From assembly GCA_964569055.1 (NCBI GenBank), contig CAZMSZ010000029.1, positions 1 to 34,074 of the forward strand: 34,074 nucleotides of DNA, given 5' to 3'. The number at the start of each line of letters is the position of its first letter. The stretch's first letter is position 1. Origin of the DNA: JAWLGW01 sp964569055. GTDB lineage: Bacteria > Planctomycetota > J058. A model generated the notes under the pieces. The model ran no database searches and was not told where the DNA came from. It saw nothing but the letters and a program-made list of their open reading frames with translations. Positions 23,520 to 32,299 of the stretch are shown piece by piece. The position numbers and the translations under genes were made by a program.

Positions 23520-24608
23520 GTGGCCGAGCACGTCGTCCTCACGGGCGCGGGCCTGGTCTCCCCGGCCGGCGCCGGCTTCGCCGCGCTCGACGCCGCGCTG
23601 GCCGAGGGACGCACGTGCCTGGGGCCGCTCCCGCCCGAGGTCGCGGGCGGCCTGCCGCTCGACTTCGGCGGGCGCGTCCCCGCCGCCCTCGAGCCGCCCA
23701 CGCCCGGCGAGCGCGCCCTGGCCTTCGCGCGCCCCGCGCTCGACGAGGCGCTCGCCCAGGCCGGGCCGTCGCTCGACCCGGCTCGGACCGGCCTGGTGCT
23801 CGGCTCGGGGCTCGGGACCATGGAGCGGACCGAGGCCGCGCTCGCGGCGGGCGCGCTCGGCGACGCGGCGACGCTGGCGGCGCTCCACCCCCACGCGCTC
23901 ACCGCGGCGCTGTGGGGCGAGCGCGGCCTGGGCGGCCCGCGCCGCACGTTCGCGGTGACCTGCGTCTCGGGGCTGCTCGCGCTCGAGCAGGCGCTGTGCG
24001 ACCTCGAGCTCGGGCGCGCCGACGCGGTGCTGGTGCTCGGGCTCGAGACGCTGAGTCGCACGATCCAGGCCGGGTTCTGCGCCCTCGAGGCGCTCTCGCG
24101 CACGGCGGGGCCCGAGCTCCCCAGCCCGACCGACGGGATCGTGCTCGGCGAGGCGGCCTGCGCGCTGGTCCTCGAGCGCGAAGGCGCGGCGCGCGCCCGT
24201 GGGGCTCGGCCGCTGGCGCGGCTCCTCGGCCACGCGCTGCGGGCCGACGCGGTCCACCTGACCTCACCTGCGCTGGAAGGCGAGGGCATGCGCGCGGCGA
24301 TCGGGGCGGCGCTCGGCGGTCGCGCTGCGGAGAGCGTCGCCTGGGTCACGTTGACGGCCCCAGGCTCCCCCGCGTACCGCGAGCTGTACGCGCGCGCCCT
24401 CGCCCCGGCGTTCGGCCCGGACTGGCGCGCGCGCGCGACCTCCTGGGAGGACGCGACCGGGCACCTCCTGGGCGCCTCGGGACCGGTCGGGATCGCGCAC
24501 GCGGCGCGCCTGCTCGGGGCGCGAGGCGGCGCGGCCGCGCTGGTCCTGACGGTGGGCTTCGGGGGCCTCAACGGCGCCACCCTGGTCGGCGCGGCGGACC
24601 CCTCGTGA
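23520..24608 (+). CDS. Ketosynthase-like protein with partial active site (Cys and one His)
   Basis: This 362-residue protein is shorter than a normal KAS II. C148 sits in a good elbow (FAVTCVSGLLAL) and H315 in ATGHLLGASG matches the second histidine. The first histidine position is T279 (VTLTAPGS) and the lysine before H315 is replaced by an acidic residue. The GFGGLNGA loop (346-353) is intact. It could be an acyl transferase-like or priming enzyme that forms a thioester at Cys but does not carry out normal decarboxylative condensation, or a structural partner. The GTG at 23520 follows the previous stop by two bases. Its stop overlaps the next gene by GTGA. Confidence 0.85.
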   Translation: MAEHVVLTGAGLVSPAGAGFAALDAALAEGRTCLGPLPPEVAGGLPLDFGGRVPAALEPPTPGERALAFARPALDEALAQAGPSLDPARTGLVLGSGLGTMERTEAALAAGALGDAATLAALHPHALTAALWGERGLGGPRRTFAVTCVSGLLALEQALCDLELGRADAVLVLGLETLSRTIQAGFCALEALSRTAGPELPSPTDGIVLGEAACALVLEREGAARARGARPLARLLGHALRADAVHLTSPALEGEGMRAAIGAALGGRAAESVAWVTLTAPGSPAYRELYARALAPAFGPDWRARATSWEDATGHLLGASGPVGIAHAARLLGARGGAAALVLTVGFGGLNGATLVGAADPS

Positions 24609-25387
24609 GCGCTCCGCTCGCGCTCCTCGGGTCGGCCGTGCGGACGGAGGGCCCGCGCGACCTCGAGGACTGGTTCCCCGGGCGCTGGGACCCCAAGCGC
24701 GCCCTGCACGCCGACCTGCGCCCGCTGGTCGCCGCCGCCGCGGCGGCGCTCGAGGCGGCGGACCTGTGGCGCCCGGGCGAGCGCTCCGCGCCGGTGGAGG
24801 GCGGCCTGGTGGTCGCGGTCGATCACCACGGGTGGGGTCCGGCGCTGCGGTTCGCGCGCGCGGCCGGGAGGCCGCGCCCCTCGGACTTCCTCCACTCGCT
24901 CCCCTCCACGCCGGCCGCCACGCTGGGGATCTTGTTCGGCCTGAGCGAGACGCAGGCGACCGTGCACACCGGCGCGGGCGCCGGGCTGGCGGCGCTGGCG
25001 CACGCCGCCGACCTCGTCCGCACCGGCCGCCTCGCGCGCGCGCTGGTGGCCGGCCTGAGCGCGGTCGACCCGACGATCACCGCGGCCTTCGGCGAGGCGG
25101 CGCCGCTGCGCCTCGCCGCCGCGCTGGTGGTGGCGCGCGCGAGCGGCCCCGCGGGCCCGCGGCTGGAGGTGGAGACCGCCCCGCCCGGGGCCGAGCCCTG
25201 GCCCGGCGAGCCGGCGCGTCTGCCCGCGGAGGCGCTGTCAGGGGACATCGCTTCGGGTTACCGTGTCCTCGCCGCGCCCACCCTGGCGGTCGTGGCGCGC
25301 GCGAGCGAACGGAGCGGGGAGTGGTTGCTGCGCCACCGCGACCCGTGGTTCGGGGACGCCGCCGCGGCGCGGGTGGTGGGGCGCTGA
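24605..25387 (+). CDS. Short ketosynthase-like protein (N-terminal half only), Cys replaced by Ala
   Basis: This 260-residue protein resembles the short 'beta-ketoacyl synthase N-terminal-like' family that accompanies condensing enzymes in aryl-polyene clusters, where it acts as a chain length factor. The elbow TVHTGAGAGLAAL has A124 where the Cys would be, and there is no C-terminal half with the histidine motifs. A conserved-looking FLHSLPSTPAATLGI segment (95-109) precedes the elbow. The GTG overlaps the previous stop. Its end overlaps the ribosome binding site of the ACP gene. It probably pairs with one of the full-length proteins encoded before it. Which one is not visible. Confidence 0.78.
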   Translation: MSAPLALLGSAVRTEGPRDLEDWFPGRWDPKRALHADLRPLVAAAAAALEAADLWRPGERSAPVEGGLVVAVDHHGWGPALRFARAAGRPRPSDFLHSLPSTPAATLGILFGLSETQATVHTGAGAGLAALAHAADLVRTGRLARALVAGLSAVDPTITAAFGEAAPLRLAAALVVARASGPAGPRLEVETAPPGAEPWPGEPARLPAEALSGDIASGYRVLAAPTLAVVARASERSGEWLLRHRDPWFGDAAAARVVGR

Positions 25388-25398
25388 AGGAGGCAGCG

Positions 25399-25662
25399 GT
25401 GGCGAGCGACGAGCAGAAGCTGCGGATCAAGCAGATGCTGGTCGAGAACCTGCAGATGCGAATGGCGCCCGAGGACATCGGCGACACGATCGCCCTGTTC
25501 GGCGAGGAGGGGCTGGGGCTCGACTCGGTGGACGCGATCGAGGTCGTGGCCGGGATCGAGCAGCAGTTCGGCTACGCGTTCACCAACGAGGACGAGGCCC
25601 GCGCCGCCATGGCCGACGTCGCCACCCTGGCCGAGTTCCTGATTGGCAAGGGCAAGCTGTAG
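25399..25662 (+). CDS. Acyl carrier protein
   Basis: This 87-residue carrier has the phosphopantetheine attachment site GLDSVDAIEV, with S43 the modified serine. Helix 2 and helix 3 are as in ACPs of type II systems, though helix 1 is unusually basic (KLRIKQML) before the acidic core. The GTG at 25399 is supported by AAGGAGG at 25387-25393. It lies between the condensing-enzyme genes and the methyltransferase and is the only ACP in the visible locus, so it should carry the growing chain for all of them. A 4'-phosphopantetheinyl transferase is not encoded in the window. Confidence 0.93.
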   Translation: MASDEQKLRIKQMLVENLQMRMAPEDIGDTIALFGEEGLGLDSVDAIEVVAGIEQQFGYAFTNEDEARAAMADVATLAEFLIGKGKL

Positions 25663-25665
25663 CCC

Positions 25666-26826
25666 GTGGCGGTCGACCTCGAGCCGTGGAGCCCATCCGC
25701 CGGGGCGGCGCCCGACCGCTTCGGGGCCTCACGGCCGAGCGACCTGGCCCCGTTCCGCGAGCTGCCCGTGGCGGCGCGCTCGCGCGCGCTGCTCGAGGTC
25801 AACGCGCTGCTCGGGGCGCTGGTCTGCGAGCGCGCCCTCGACATCCTCGCCGCCCTGGGAGTGGGCCCCGGCCCGCTCGACGCGAGCGGCGACGCGCTCG
25901 CCGCGCGAGCGGGCGTGCACCCCGACCGGCGCGCCTCGTTCGACTGGCTGCTGGCGCTGCTCGAGAGCCGCGGCCTGCTGCACCGCGGGGCGGGCGACGC
26001 GTTCGCGCGGCTCGATCCCGCTCCCTGGCCGCGCGAGACGCTCGCGGCCGCGCTCGCCGAGGCCGAGGGCGCCGCCGGCTCGAGCGTCGCGCTGGTGGAG
26101 CGCGCCGCGGCGCATTACCCCGCGGTGCTGCGGGGCGAGCGGCTCGGCGCCCGGGTGCTGTTCTCGGCCGACTCGCTCCCGCTGTGGGCGGCCTACTTCG
26201 ACAACGCCACGCCGGTGACCGCCGCGGTCAACGCGCTGGCGGCGGCGCTGGCGGAGCGCGTCGCGCCGCGCCGCCCGCTGAGCGTGCTCGAGGTGGGGAG
26301 CGGCTGCGGCAGCAGCGCGCTCGCCCTCGTGGAGGCGCTCGGCCCTCGCCTGGCGCACCTCACGCTGTCGGACAACGCCCCGATCCTGCTCGCCCGTGGA
26401 CGGCGGGCCGTGGCCGCCGCCTTCCCCGCGCTCGCGCTCGAGGCTCGGCGGCTCGACCTCGACCGCTCGCTCGTGGCGCAGGGGGTCGCGCCGCGGAGCG
26501 TCGACGTGGTGCTCGGCGTCAACACGGCGCACGCCGCGCGCGCCCCCGAGGCGAGCCTGCGCTGGCTGGGCGAGGTCCTCGCGCCCGACGGCGCCCTGGT
26601 GCTCGGCGAGGCGGTCCGGGCCGCGCCCGCGCGACCGGTCGCCTTCGAGCTCGTGTTCCAGCTCAGCGACCGGTTCGCGGGCTTCTTCCCCTGGTGCTCC
26701 TGGGAGCCGCTCCTGCGAGCCGCCGGGTTCGCCGAGGTCGACCTCCTGCCGGGGGACATGGCCGAGGCGGTCCGGGCCTACCCCGACTTCACGCTGTGCG
26801 GGCTGGCCGCGCGGGGCTGGGCGTGA
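25666..26826 (+). CDS. SAM-dependent methyltransferase, similar to polyketide C-methyltransferase domains
   Basis: The protein has 386 residues. The N-terminal half (1-200) is helical, like the winged or dimerisation part seen in O-methyltransferases and in the methyltransferase domains of polyketide synthases. The SAM site is VLEVGSGCGSSAL (207-219), followed by TLSDNAP (acidic residue after strand 2) and VVLGVNTAHA (motif IV). The 'SDN..LLARG' stretch matches the polyketide-type enzymes (LEVGxGxG...TDxS), which methylate the alpha carbon of an ACP-bound chain. A free-standing version next to an ACP gene is unusual. The GTG at 25666 lies three bases after the ACP stop with no clear ribosome binding site, so translation may depend on the ACP gene. 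O- versus C-methylation is not certain. Confidence 0.85.
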   Translation: MAVDLEPWSPSAGAAPDRFGASRPSDLAPFRELPVAARSRALLEVNALLGALVCERALDILAALGVGPGPLDASGDALAARAGVHPDRRASFDWLLALLESRGLLHRGAGDAFARLDPAPWPRETLAAALAEAEGAAGSSVALVERAAAHYPAVLRGERLGARVLFSADSLPLWAAYFDNATPVTAAVNALAAALAERVAPRRPLSVLEVGSGCGSSALALVEALGPRLAHLTLSDNAPILLARGRRAVAAAFPALALEARRLDLDRSLVAQGVAPRSVDVVLGVNTAHAARAPEASLRWLGEVLAPDGALVLGEAVRAAPARPVAFELVFQLSDRFAGFFPWCSWEPLLRAAGFAEVDLLPGDMAEAVRAYPDFTLCGLAARGWA

Positions 26827-27290
26827 GCGTCGACCCGCTGATCGCGCGGCTGCCGCAGGAGCCGCCGTTCCGCTTCCTCGACGTGGTCGTGCGCCACGAT
26901 CCGCCGCGCGAAGCGGAGGCCGAGAAGACGTTCCCGCCCGGCGACCCGATCTTCGCCGGCCACCTGCCGGGCGAGCCGATCGTCCCGGGCGTGATCGTGA
27001 TCGAGGCCCTGGCGCAGCTCTCGGGCCTGGTGCTCGCCCCGCGCGACCTCGCGTCCGGCGGCCGGCTGCGCGGCTACCTGGCCGGGGTGTCGCGGCTGCG
27101 GTTCTTCCGCAAGGTGGGGCCCGGGGAGACGCTGCGGCTGCACGCCCGCCTCGAGCGGCGGCTCGGGTCCGCGGCGCTGTTCGCCGTGACCGCGCGGGTC
27201 GGGCAGGAGCGCGTGGCCGAAGGCTCGATCACCGTGGGAGGGATCGACGACGCCGCTGATGGCGCGGCGCGGCACGCCCCCAATCCCTGA
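26823..27290 (+). CDS. 3-hydroxyacyl-ACP dehydratase, FabZ-like hot-dog fold
   Basis: This 155-residue enzyme should remove water from 3-hydroxyacyl-ACP to give a trans double bond. The active-site histidine is H47 in FAGHLPGEPIVPGV and the acidic partner is E61 in IEALAQLSG, both as in FabZ. RLRGYLAGVSRLRFFRKVGPGE is the typical central part. The GTG overlaps the methyltransferase stop by GTGA. With a condensing enzyme and this dehydratase but no visible enoyl reductase, the product would be expected to keep its double bonds, as in polyenes. A ketoreductase is also not visible and might come from primary fatty acid synthesis or from the gap region. Confidence 0.92.
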   Translation: MSVDPLIARLPQEPPFRFLDVVVRHDPPREAEAEKTFPPGDPIFAGHLPGEPIVPGVIVIEALAQLSGLVLAPRDLASGGRLRGYLAGVSRLRFFRKVGPGETLRLHARLERRLGSAALFAVTARVGQERVAEGSITVGGIDDAADGAARHAPNP

Positions 27291-27344
27291 GCCCCGAGCG
27301 CCTTGCGCTCGACCACCAACGCCCTGAGCGATGGTGGCGCGTGG

Positions 27345-27350
27345 TATCGT
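27345..27350 (+). promoter_or_regulatory. Possible -10 element (TATCGT) before the glycosyltransferase gene
   Basis: TATCGT, the same hexamer as before the first ketosynthase, lies 54 bases ahead of the ATG at 27405 in the 114-base intergenic stretch. No -35 match is visible. Confidence 0.25.
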
Positions 27351-27404
27351 CGCGCCAACGACGAATCGCCCCGTCCGTCCACGCGTCCCCTGGGTCGATC
27401 CCTC

Positions 27405-28550
27405 ATGCGCATCTGCGACCTGACGACCCTCTACATCGACGGCGGCGAAGGGGGCGTCAACACCTATCTGCTCGAGAAGGCCCGCTACCTGCAGGCGCGT
27501 CCGGGCGCGAGCCACATCGCGGTCGTGCCGGGCGAGCGCGACGAGCGGCGCGAGCTGTTCGGGAGCGTCGTCTACACGCTCCGCAGCCCGAGCTTGCCGA
27601 GCAACCCGCAGCACCGCGTGCTGACGCGCTTCGCCGAGGTGCGACGGATCCTGCGCGCCGAGTCCCCCGACATCGTCGAGGTCGACTGCGCCTACCTGCT
27701 CGGGCAGGTGGCGACCCGCGCGCTGACCGACGCCCCGGTGATCGGCTTCTACCACGTGCACCTCCCCACGTTCATCGCGCGCCCGCGCGCCTCGCGGTTC
27801 GGCTGGCTGTTCGCCGGCGCGGCCGAGCGGGCCACCTGGCGCTACGTGGACTACTGCAACCGCGCCTGCGACCGGCTGGTGGTGACCTCCCACGACATGT
27901 ACCGCCGCCTGGCGCGCGCCGGCTTCGACGGGCGGCTCGAGCTGGTCCCGCTCGGCGTCAACCTCGAGCTGTTCCGCCCGCGCGCGGACGCCGCCCCGGT
28001 CCGCGAGGGTCGTCCGACCGAGCTGCTCTACGTCGGCCGGCTCAGCCGCGAGAAGGACCTCGCCACGTTGCTCGCGGCCTTCGCGCTGCTGCCGGACCCC
28101 GCGCGCTGGCGGCTGACCGTGGTGGGCGACGGCCCGGTGCGGGCCGACCTCGAGGCGCAGGCGGACGGCGACCCGCGGGTGCGGTTCCTCGGCATGCAGC
28201 CCTACGGCGAGGGGCTGGCCGCGCTGTACTCGGCCGCGGACCTCCTCGTCCAGCCCAGCCCCAACGAGACGTTCAACCTGACCGTGCTGGAGGGGCTCGC
28301 CTCGGGCCTCCCGGTGGTGGCGATCCGCCAGGGCGGGCCGCAGGACCTCGTCTCCGAGGAGGTCGGCGCCCTGGCCAACCCCGGCGATCCGGCCGACCTC
28401 GCGCTCCAGATCGAGGCGCTGGCGGCGCGGCGGATCCCGCCTGCGGTGTGCCGCCGGTTCGTGGAGGAGCGCTTCCCCTGGGAGCGCAGCTTCGACCGGC
28501 TGCTCGCGGTCTACGAGCGCGCGCTGGCCCACGCTCGCCTGGTGGGCTGA
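27405..28550 (+). CDS. Glycosyltransferase family 4
   Basis: This 381-residue GT-B enzyme transfers a sugar from a nucleotide donor with retained configuration. The N-terminal glycine loop is DGGEGGVNTYL (11-21). The acceptor side includes FYHVHLPTF. The donor side includes LLYVGRLSREKDLATLL (donor phosphate contacts) and the E288-x7-E296 motif in NETFNLTVLEGLASGLP. The family includes mannosyl- and glucosyl-transferases for lipids. I start at ATG 27405, since the sequence then begins with the first beta strand (MRICDLTTLYI); an upstream TTG at 27303 would add an Arg/Ser-rich leader. It follows the ketosynthase locus by 114 bases and may glycosylate its product, but it could equally serve another envelope glycolipid. 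Confidence 0.93.
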   Translation: MRICDLTTLYIDGGEGGVNTYLLEKARYLQARPGASHIAVVPGERDERRELFGSVVYTLRSPSLPSNPQHRVLTRFAEVRRILRAESPDIVEVDCAYLLGQVATRALTDAPVIGFYHVHLPTFIARPRASRFGWLFAGAAERATWRYVDYCNRACDRLVVTSHDMYRRLARAGFDGRLELVPLGVNLELFRPRADAAPVREGRPTELLYVGRLSREKDLATLLAAFALLPDPARWRLTVVGDGPVRADLEAQADGDPRVRFLGMQPYGEGLAALYSAADLLVQPSPNETFNLTVLEGLASGLPVVAIRQGGPQDLVSEEVGALANPGDPADLALQIEALAARRIPPAVCRRFVEERFPWERSFDRLLAVYERALAHARLVG

Positions 28551-28595
28551 GGACGCGCGCGCCCGGGGCGGGGTGCCTCGGGCGGCCGAGCCCGC

Positions 28596-28601
28596 TAGAG
28601 T
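28596..28601 (+). promoter_or_regulatory. Possible -10 element (TAGAGT) for a leaderless DUF4388 mRNA
   Basis: TAGAGT ends nine bases before the ATG at 28611, with GGCTGCTGC between them and no ribosome binding site. Transcription would begin at or next to the ATG. Confidence 0.38.
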
Positions 28602-28610
28602 GGCTGCTGC

Positions 28611-30020
28611 ATGGCGTTCAGCGGCAGCGTCTCGGCGATGGGCCTCGATCAGGTGATCGGGTTCCTGGCGAAGAACGCCCTCGACGGGGTGTTGATCGTC
28701 ACCAGCGACGAGGCCCGCTTCGAGCTGTTCTTCGACGAGGGCCGCATCCTGTTCCCGATCGCGCGCCGGCCCGACAGCGGGCGGCTCCCGGCCGGCGACC
28801 TCGCCGCGCTCCGAGCGCGCGCCAAGCAGTTGCGCGGCGAGGAGCCGTCATCGCCGCGCAACCGCCGCCCGGCCTCGGGGCGCATGCGCCGGAGCGCGCT
28901 GCACGAGCTGCTCGGGCGGGCCACGGCCGTGTCGACCGGCGCGGCCCCGCCGCCACGCGACTCGGGCAAGCTGTCGCGCAAGGCGCTGGGCGAGCTGATG
29001 GCGCGCGCGCAGGACGTCGAGGCGGCGCGCAAGCGGTCGCAGCTCACCGAGGAGGTGGAGGAGCTGTTTCGCTGGAGCGAGGCCCGGTTCACGTTCGAGC
29101 CGGGCAAGGTGTCGTTCGACGTGCGGCGGGGCGTCGCGTCGGGGAAGACGCTGTGCCTCGACACCACCGCGCTGCTGATGGAGCTCGCGCGCCGCGCCGA
29201 CGAGGTGCGCCGCTACCCGGTCCGCCCGCGCCGCCGCCGCGCGCCCGAGGCCAAGCCCGCCAAGGACGACACCCGCGTGGTCCCGCGGCTCGGCGAGGCC
29301 GAGTCCCCCTCCGGGCCGAGCGCCGACGCGCGGCTGCTCGCCGGAGACCTCGAGGGGATCGGCCTGGCCGCGGTGCTGCAGGCGCTGCGCGACAACCGCC
29401 ACACCGGGACCCTCGAGATCCGCGCCGGCGGCCGCACCGAGCGCGTGCTGTTCTCCAGCGGCGAGGCGTTCTTGCTGCGCGCGCGGCGCAACGACGGCGA
29501 CGAGTTCGTGGCCTTCTTCCTGGGCGAGTCGGGCGCGCGCGCCGTCAACGACCTGGCCCAGTCGGGGATTTGGGAGCTGGCGCCGCAGGTGGCCGAGGCT
29601 TCGCTCTCGAGCGACGAGCAGCGCGAGATGAAGGAGGCGATCCTCGACCTGTTGTTCTTCGACGACGCCGAGTTCGCGTTCCGCCTGGGCGAGCTGCCGA
29701 GCGAGTTCTTCCTCACGCCCATGGACGTGACCAAGGTCGCGCTCCACACCGAGCGCTTCCTCTACGAGGCGATCGGGCAGATGACCCGCTGGGACTGGGT
29801 CCGCCGCGCCACCGGCGGGAACGCGGCCGTGCTCCAGTTCGCGAGCGCCCCGCGCAAGCTGCAGGCGGTCCGCGACGTGGCGGACTGGCTGACCCTGGTC
29901 GACGGCCGCCTCACCCTGGACGACCTGGTGCGCGCCTCCGGCCACTCCCGCCTGGTGGTGGGCGAGACGCTGGCCCAGCTCATGGAGGCGGGTGCGCTGC
30001 GCAAGGTGCGGCGGGTGTAG
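28611..30020 (+). CDS. DUF4388 (PATAN) domain protein, two copies
   Basis: The protein has 469 residues and no membrane helix or signal peptide. The N-terminus (1-55: GSVSAMGLDQVIGFLAKNA, then VLIVTSDEARFELFFDEGRILF) is a DUF4388/PATAN unit, continued after a charged insert (56-140) by a helical part ending in FTFEPG. A second unit starts at about 243 (GDLEGIGLAAVLQALRDNR, TGTLEIRAGGRTERVLFSSGEAFLL) and is followed by helices and FAFRLGELP. The C-terminus (about 370-469) is helical with a winged-helix-like end. PATAN proteins in Gram-negative bacteria are linked to regulation of motility, gliding or two-component signalling, usually through binding to response-regulator domains. No receiver domain is present here, so it may act as an adaptor (inference). 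Confidence 0.85.
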   Translation: MAFSGSVSAMGLDQVIGFLAKNALDGVLIVTSDEARFELFFDEGRILFPIARRPDSGRLPAGDLAALRARAKQLRGEEPSSPRNRRPASGRMRRSALHELLGRATAVSTGAAPPPRDSGKLSRKALGELMARAQDVEAARKRSQLTEEVEELFRWSEARFTFEPGKVSFDVRRGVASGKTLCLDTTALLMELARRADEVRRYPVRPRRRRAPEAKPAKDDTRVVPRLGEAESPSGPSADARLLAGDLEGIGLAAVLQALRDNRHTGTLEIRAGGRTERVLFSSGEAFLLRARRNDGDEFVAFFLGESGARAVNDLAQSGIWELAPQVAEASLSSDEQREMKEAILDLLFFDDAEFAFRLGELPSEFFLTPMDVTKVALHTERFLYEAIGQMTRWDWVRRATGGNAAVLQFASAPRKLQAVRDVADWLTLVDGRLTLDDLVRASGHSRLVVGETLAQLMEAGALRKVRRV

Positions 30021-30030
30021 GGCTGTCACC

Positions 30031-30084
30031 TCGTGCTCGCGCTCGTGCTCGTGCGACCGAGCACGAGCACGAGCACGAGCACGA
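30031..30084. repeat. Hexanucleotide palindrome (CTCGTG/CACGAG) between convergent genes
   Basis: Arms of 24 bases at 30031-30054 and 30061-30084 are reverse complements except at one position, with loop GACCGA. Each arm is about four copies of a hexamer (GTGCTC / GAGCAC). It begins 10 bases past the stop of the DUF4388 gene and directly precedes the second hairpin. It can act as a very stable RNA hairpin or as a simple-sequence repeat. Confidence 0.85.
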
Positions 30085-30086
30085 AA

Positions 30087-30131
30087 GCTAAGCCGCAAGC
30101 TGCGCCGGGCTTCGCCGGCGCAGCTTGCGGC

Positions 30132-30136
<5 letters not shown>
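30087..30136. terminator. Perfect 22-bp hairpin, likely bidirectional terminator
   Basis: Stem 30087-30108 pairs perfectly with 30115-30136 across the 6-base loop GCTTCG. It lies between two convergent genes, and its right arm covers the stop codon (30132-30134) and last bases of the TIM44-like gene. No long T-run follows on either strand, so termination would rely on stem strength. It could alternatively be an extragenic palindromic repeat. Confidence 0.65.
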
Positions 30137-31654
<1,518 letters not shown>

Positions 31655-31658
<4 letters not shown>

Positions 31659-32299
31659 GCCGCGCCTCCCGTGAGGCGCTCCCCGAACCGGGGCGCGTTC
31701 GCCAGCTCGTCGACGTCGTGCTCGTCGCGGGGGAGGCGCTCGCCGAGCGCGCGGCCCAGCGCCTCGAGCGCCTCGCACCAGCCCTCGGTCGGGTCGCCGG
31801 GCCCGCGCAGCGCCGCCGCGAACGGGCGCTCGAGCGCGGCCAGCTCCTCGGGCGCGAACCGCTCGCGCACGGCGCGGTCGGCGATCAGGGCGGCGTCGCG
31901 CTCGAGGAACGCGCAGTAGATCAGCACGCCCGTGCGGCCGCTCGTGCCGTCGATCCCGTGCTCGAGGAAGGCGAGGCGCGCCTCGCGCAGCAGCCCCGCT
32001 CGCCGGCCGGCGGGGAGCGTGAACAGCCGGCGCAGGTGGGGGCTCACCCGGCAGAAGGCCGCGCCGAGGACGAGGGCCAGCAGCGCCGACGGGAGCACCG
32101 CGACCGGGGCCACGGCGTGGTCGGAGAACAGCGCCCAGGCCAGGAACGCGAGCGCGCACACCCCGCCGAACGCCGCCTCCGCCAGGGCGTAGGAGCCCGC
32201 GAACGGCTCGGCGACCAGCACCAGCTCGGCGCCGGTGTGCGCCTCCGCGCGCTCGACCGCCGCGGCGATCCGCTCCGCCCCGTCCGGCCCGATCCGCAC
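31655..32299 (-). CDS. TPM-domain membrane protein
   Basis: The protein has 214 residues. Residues 5-32 (GAERIAAAVERAEAHTGAELVLV) and 102-160 (REARLAFLEHG, TGVLIYCAFLERDAALIADRAVRERF) are the two parts of a TPM (TLP18.3/Psb32/MOLO-1) fold, with two membrane helices (about 43-58 and 65-83) inserted between them. TPM domains occur in photosystem repair and receptor accessory proteins and often sit beside TIM44-like genes in bacteria. The GTG follows directly after the TGA of the DUF1279 gene, and its own stop overlaps the TIM44-like start (GTGA), so they form one transcription unit. A biochemical role is not established. Confidence 0.82.

Noticed and set aside
17690..27290. Direct assignment as an aryl-polyene cluster
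   Set aside because: No aryl ligase, ketoreductase, thioesterase, acyltransferase or ammonia-lyase is visible, and there is only one ACP. The likeness is in KS/ACP/dehydratase/MMPL/LolA content only, and gap 2 prevents a firm statement.
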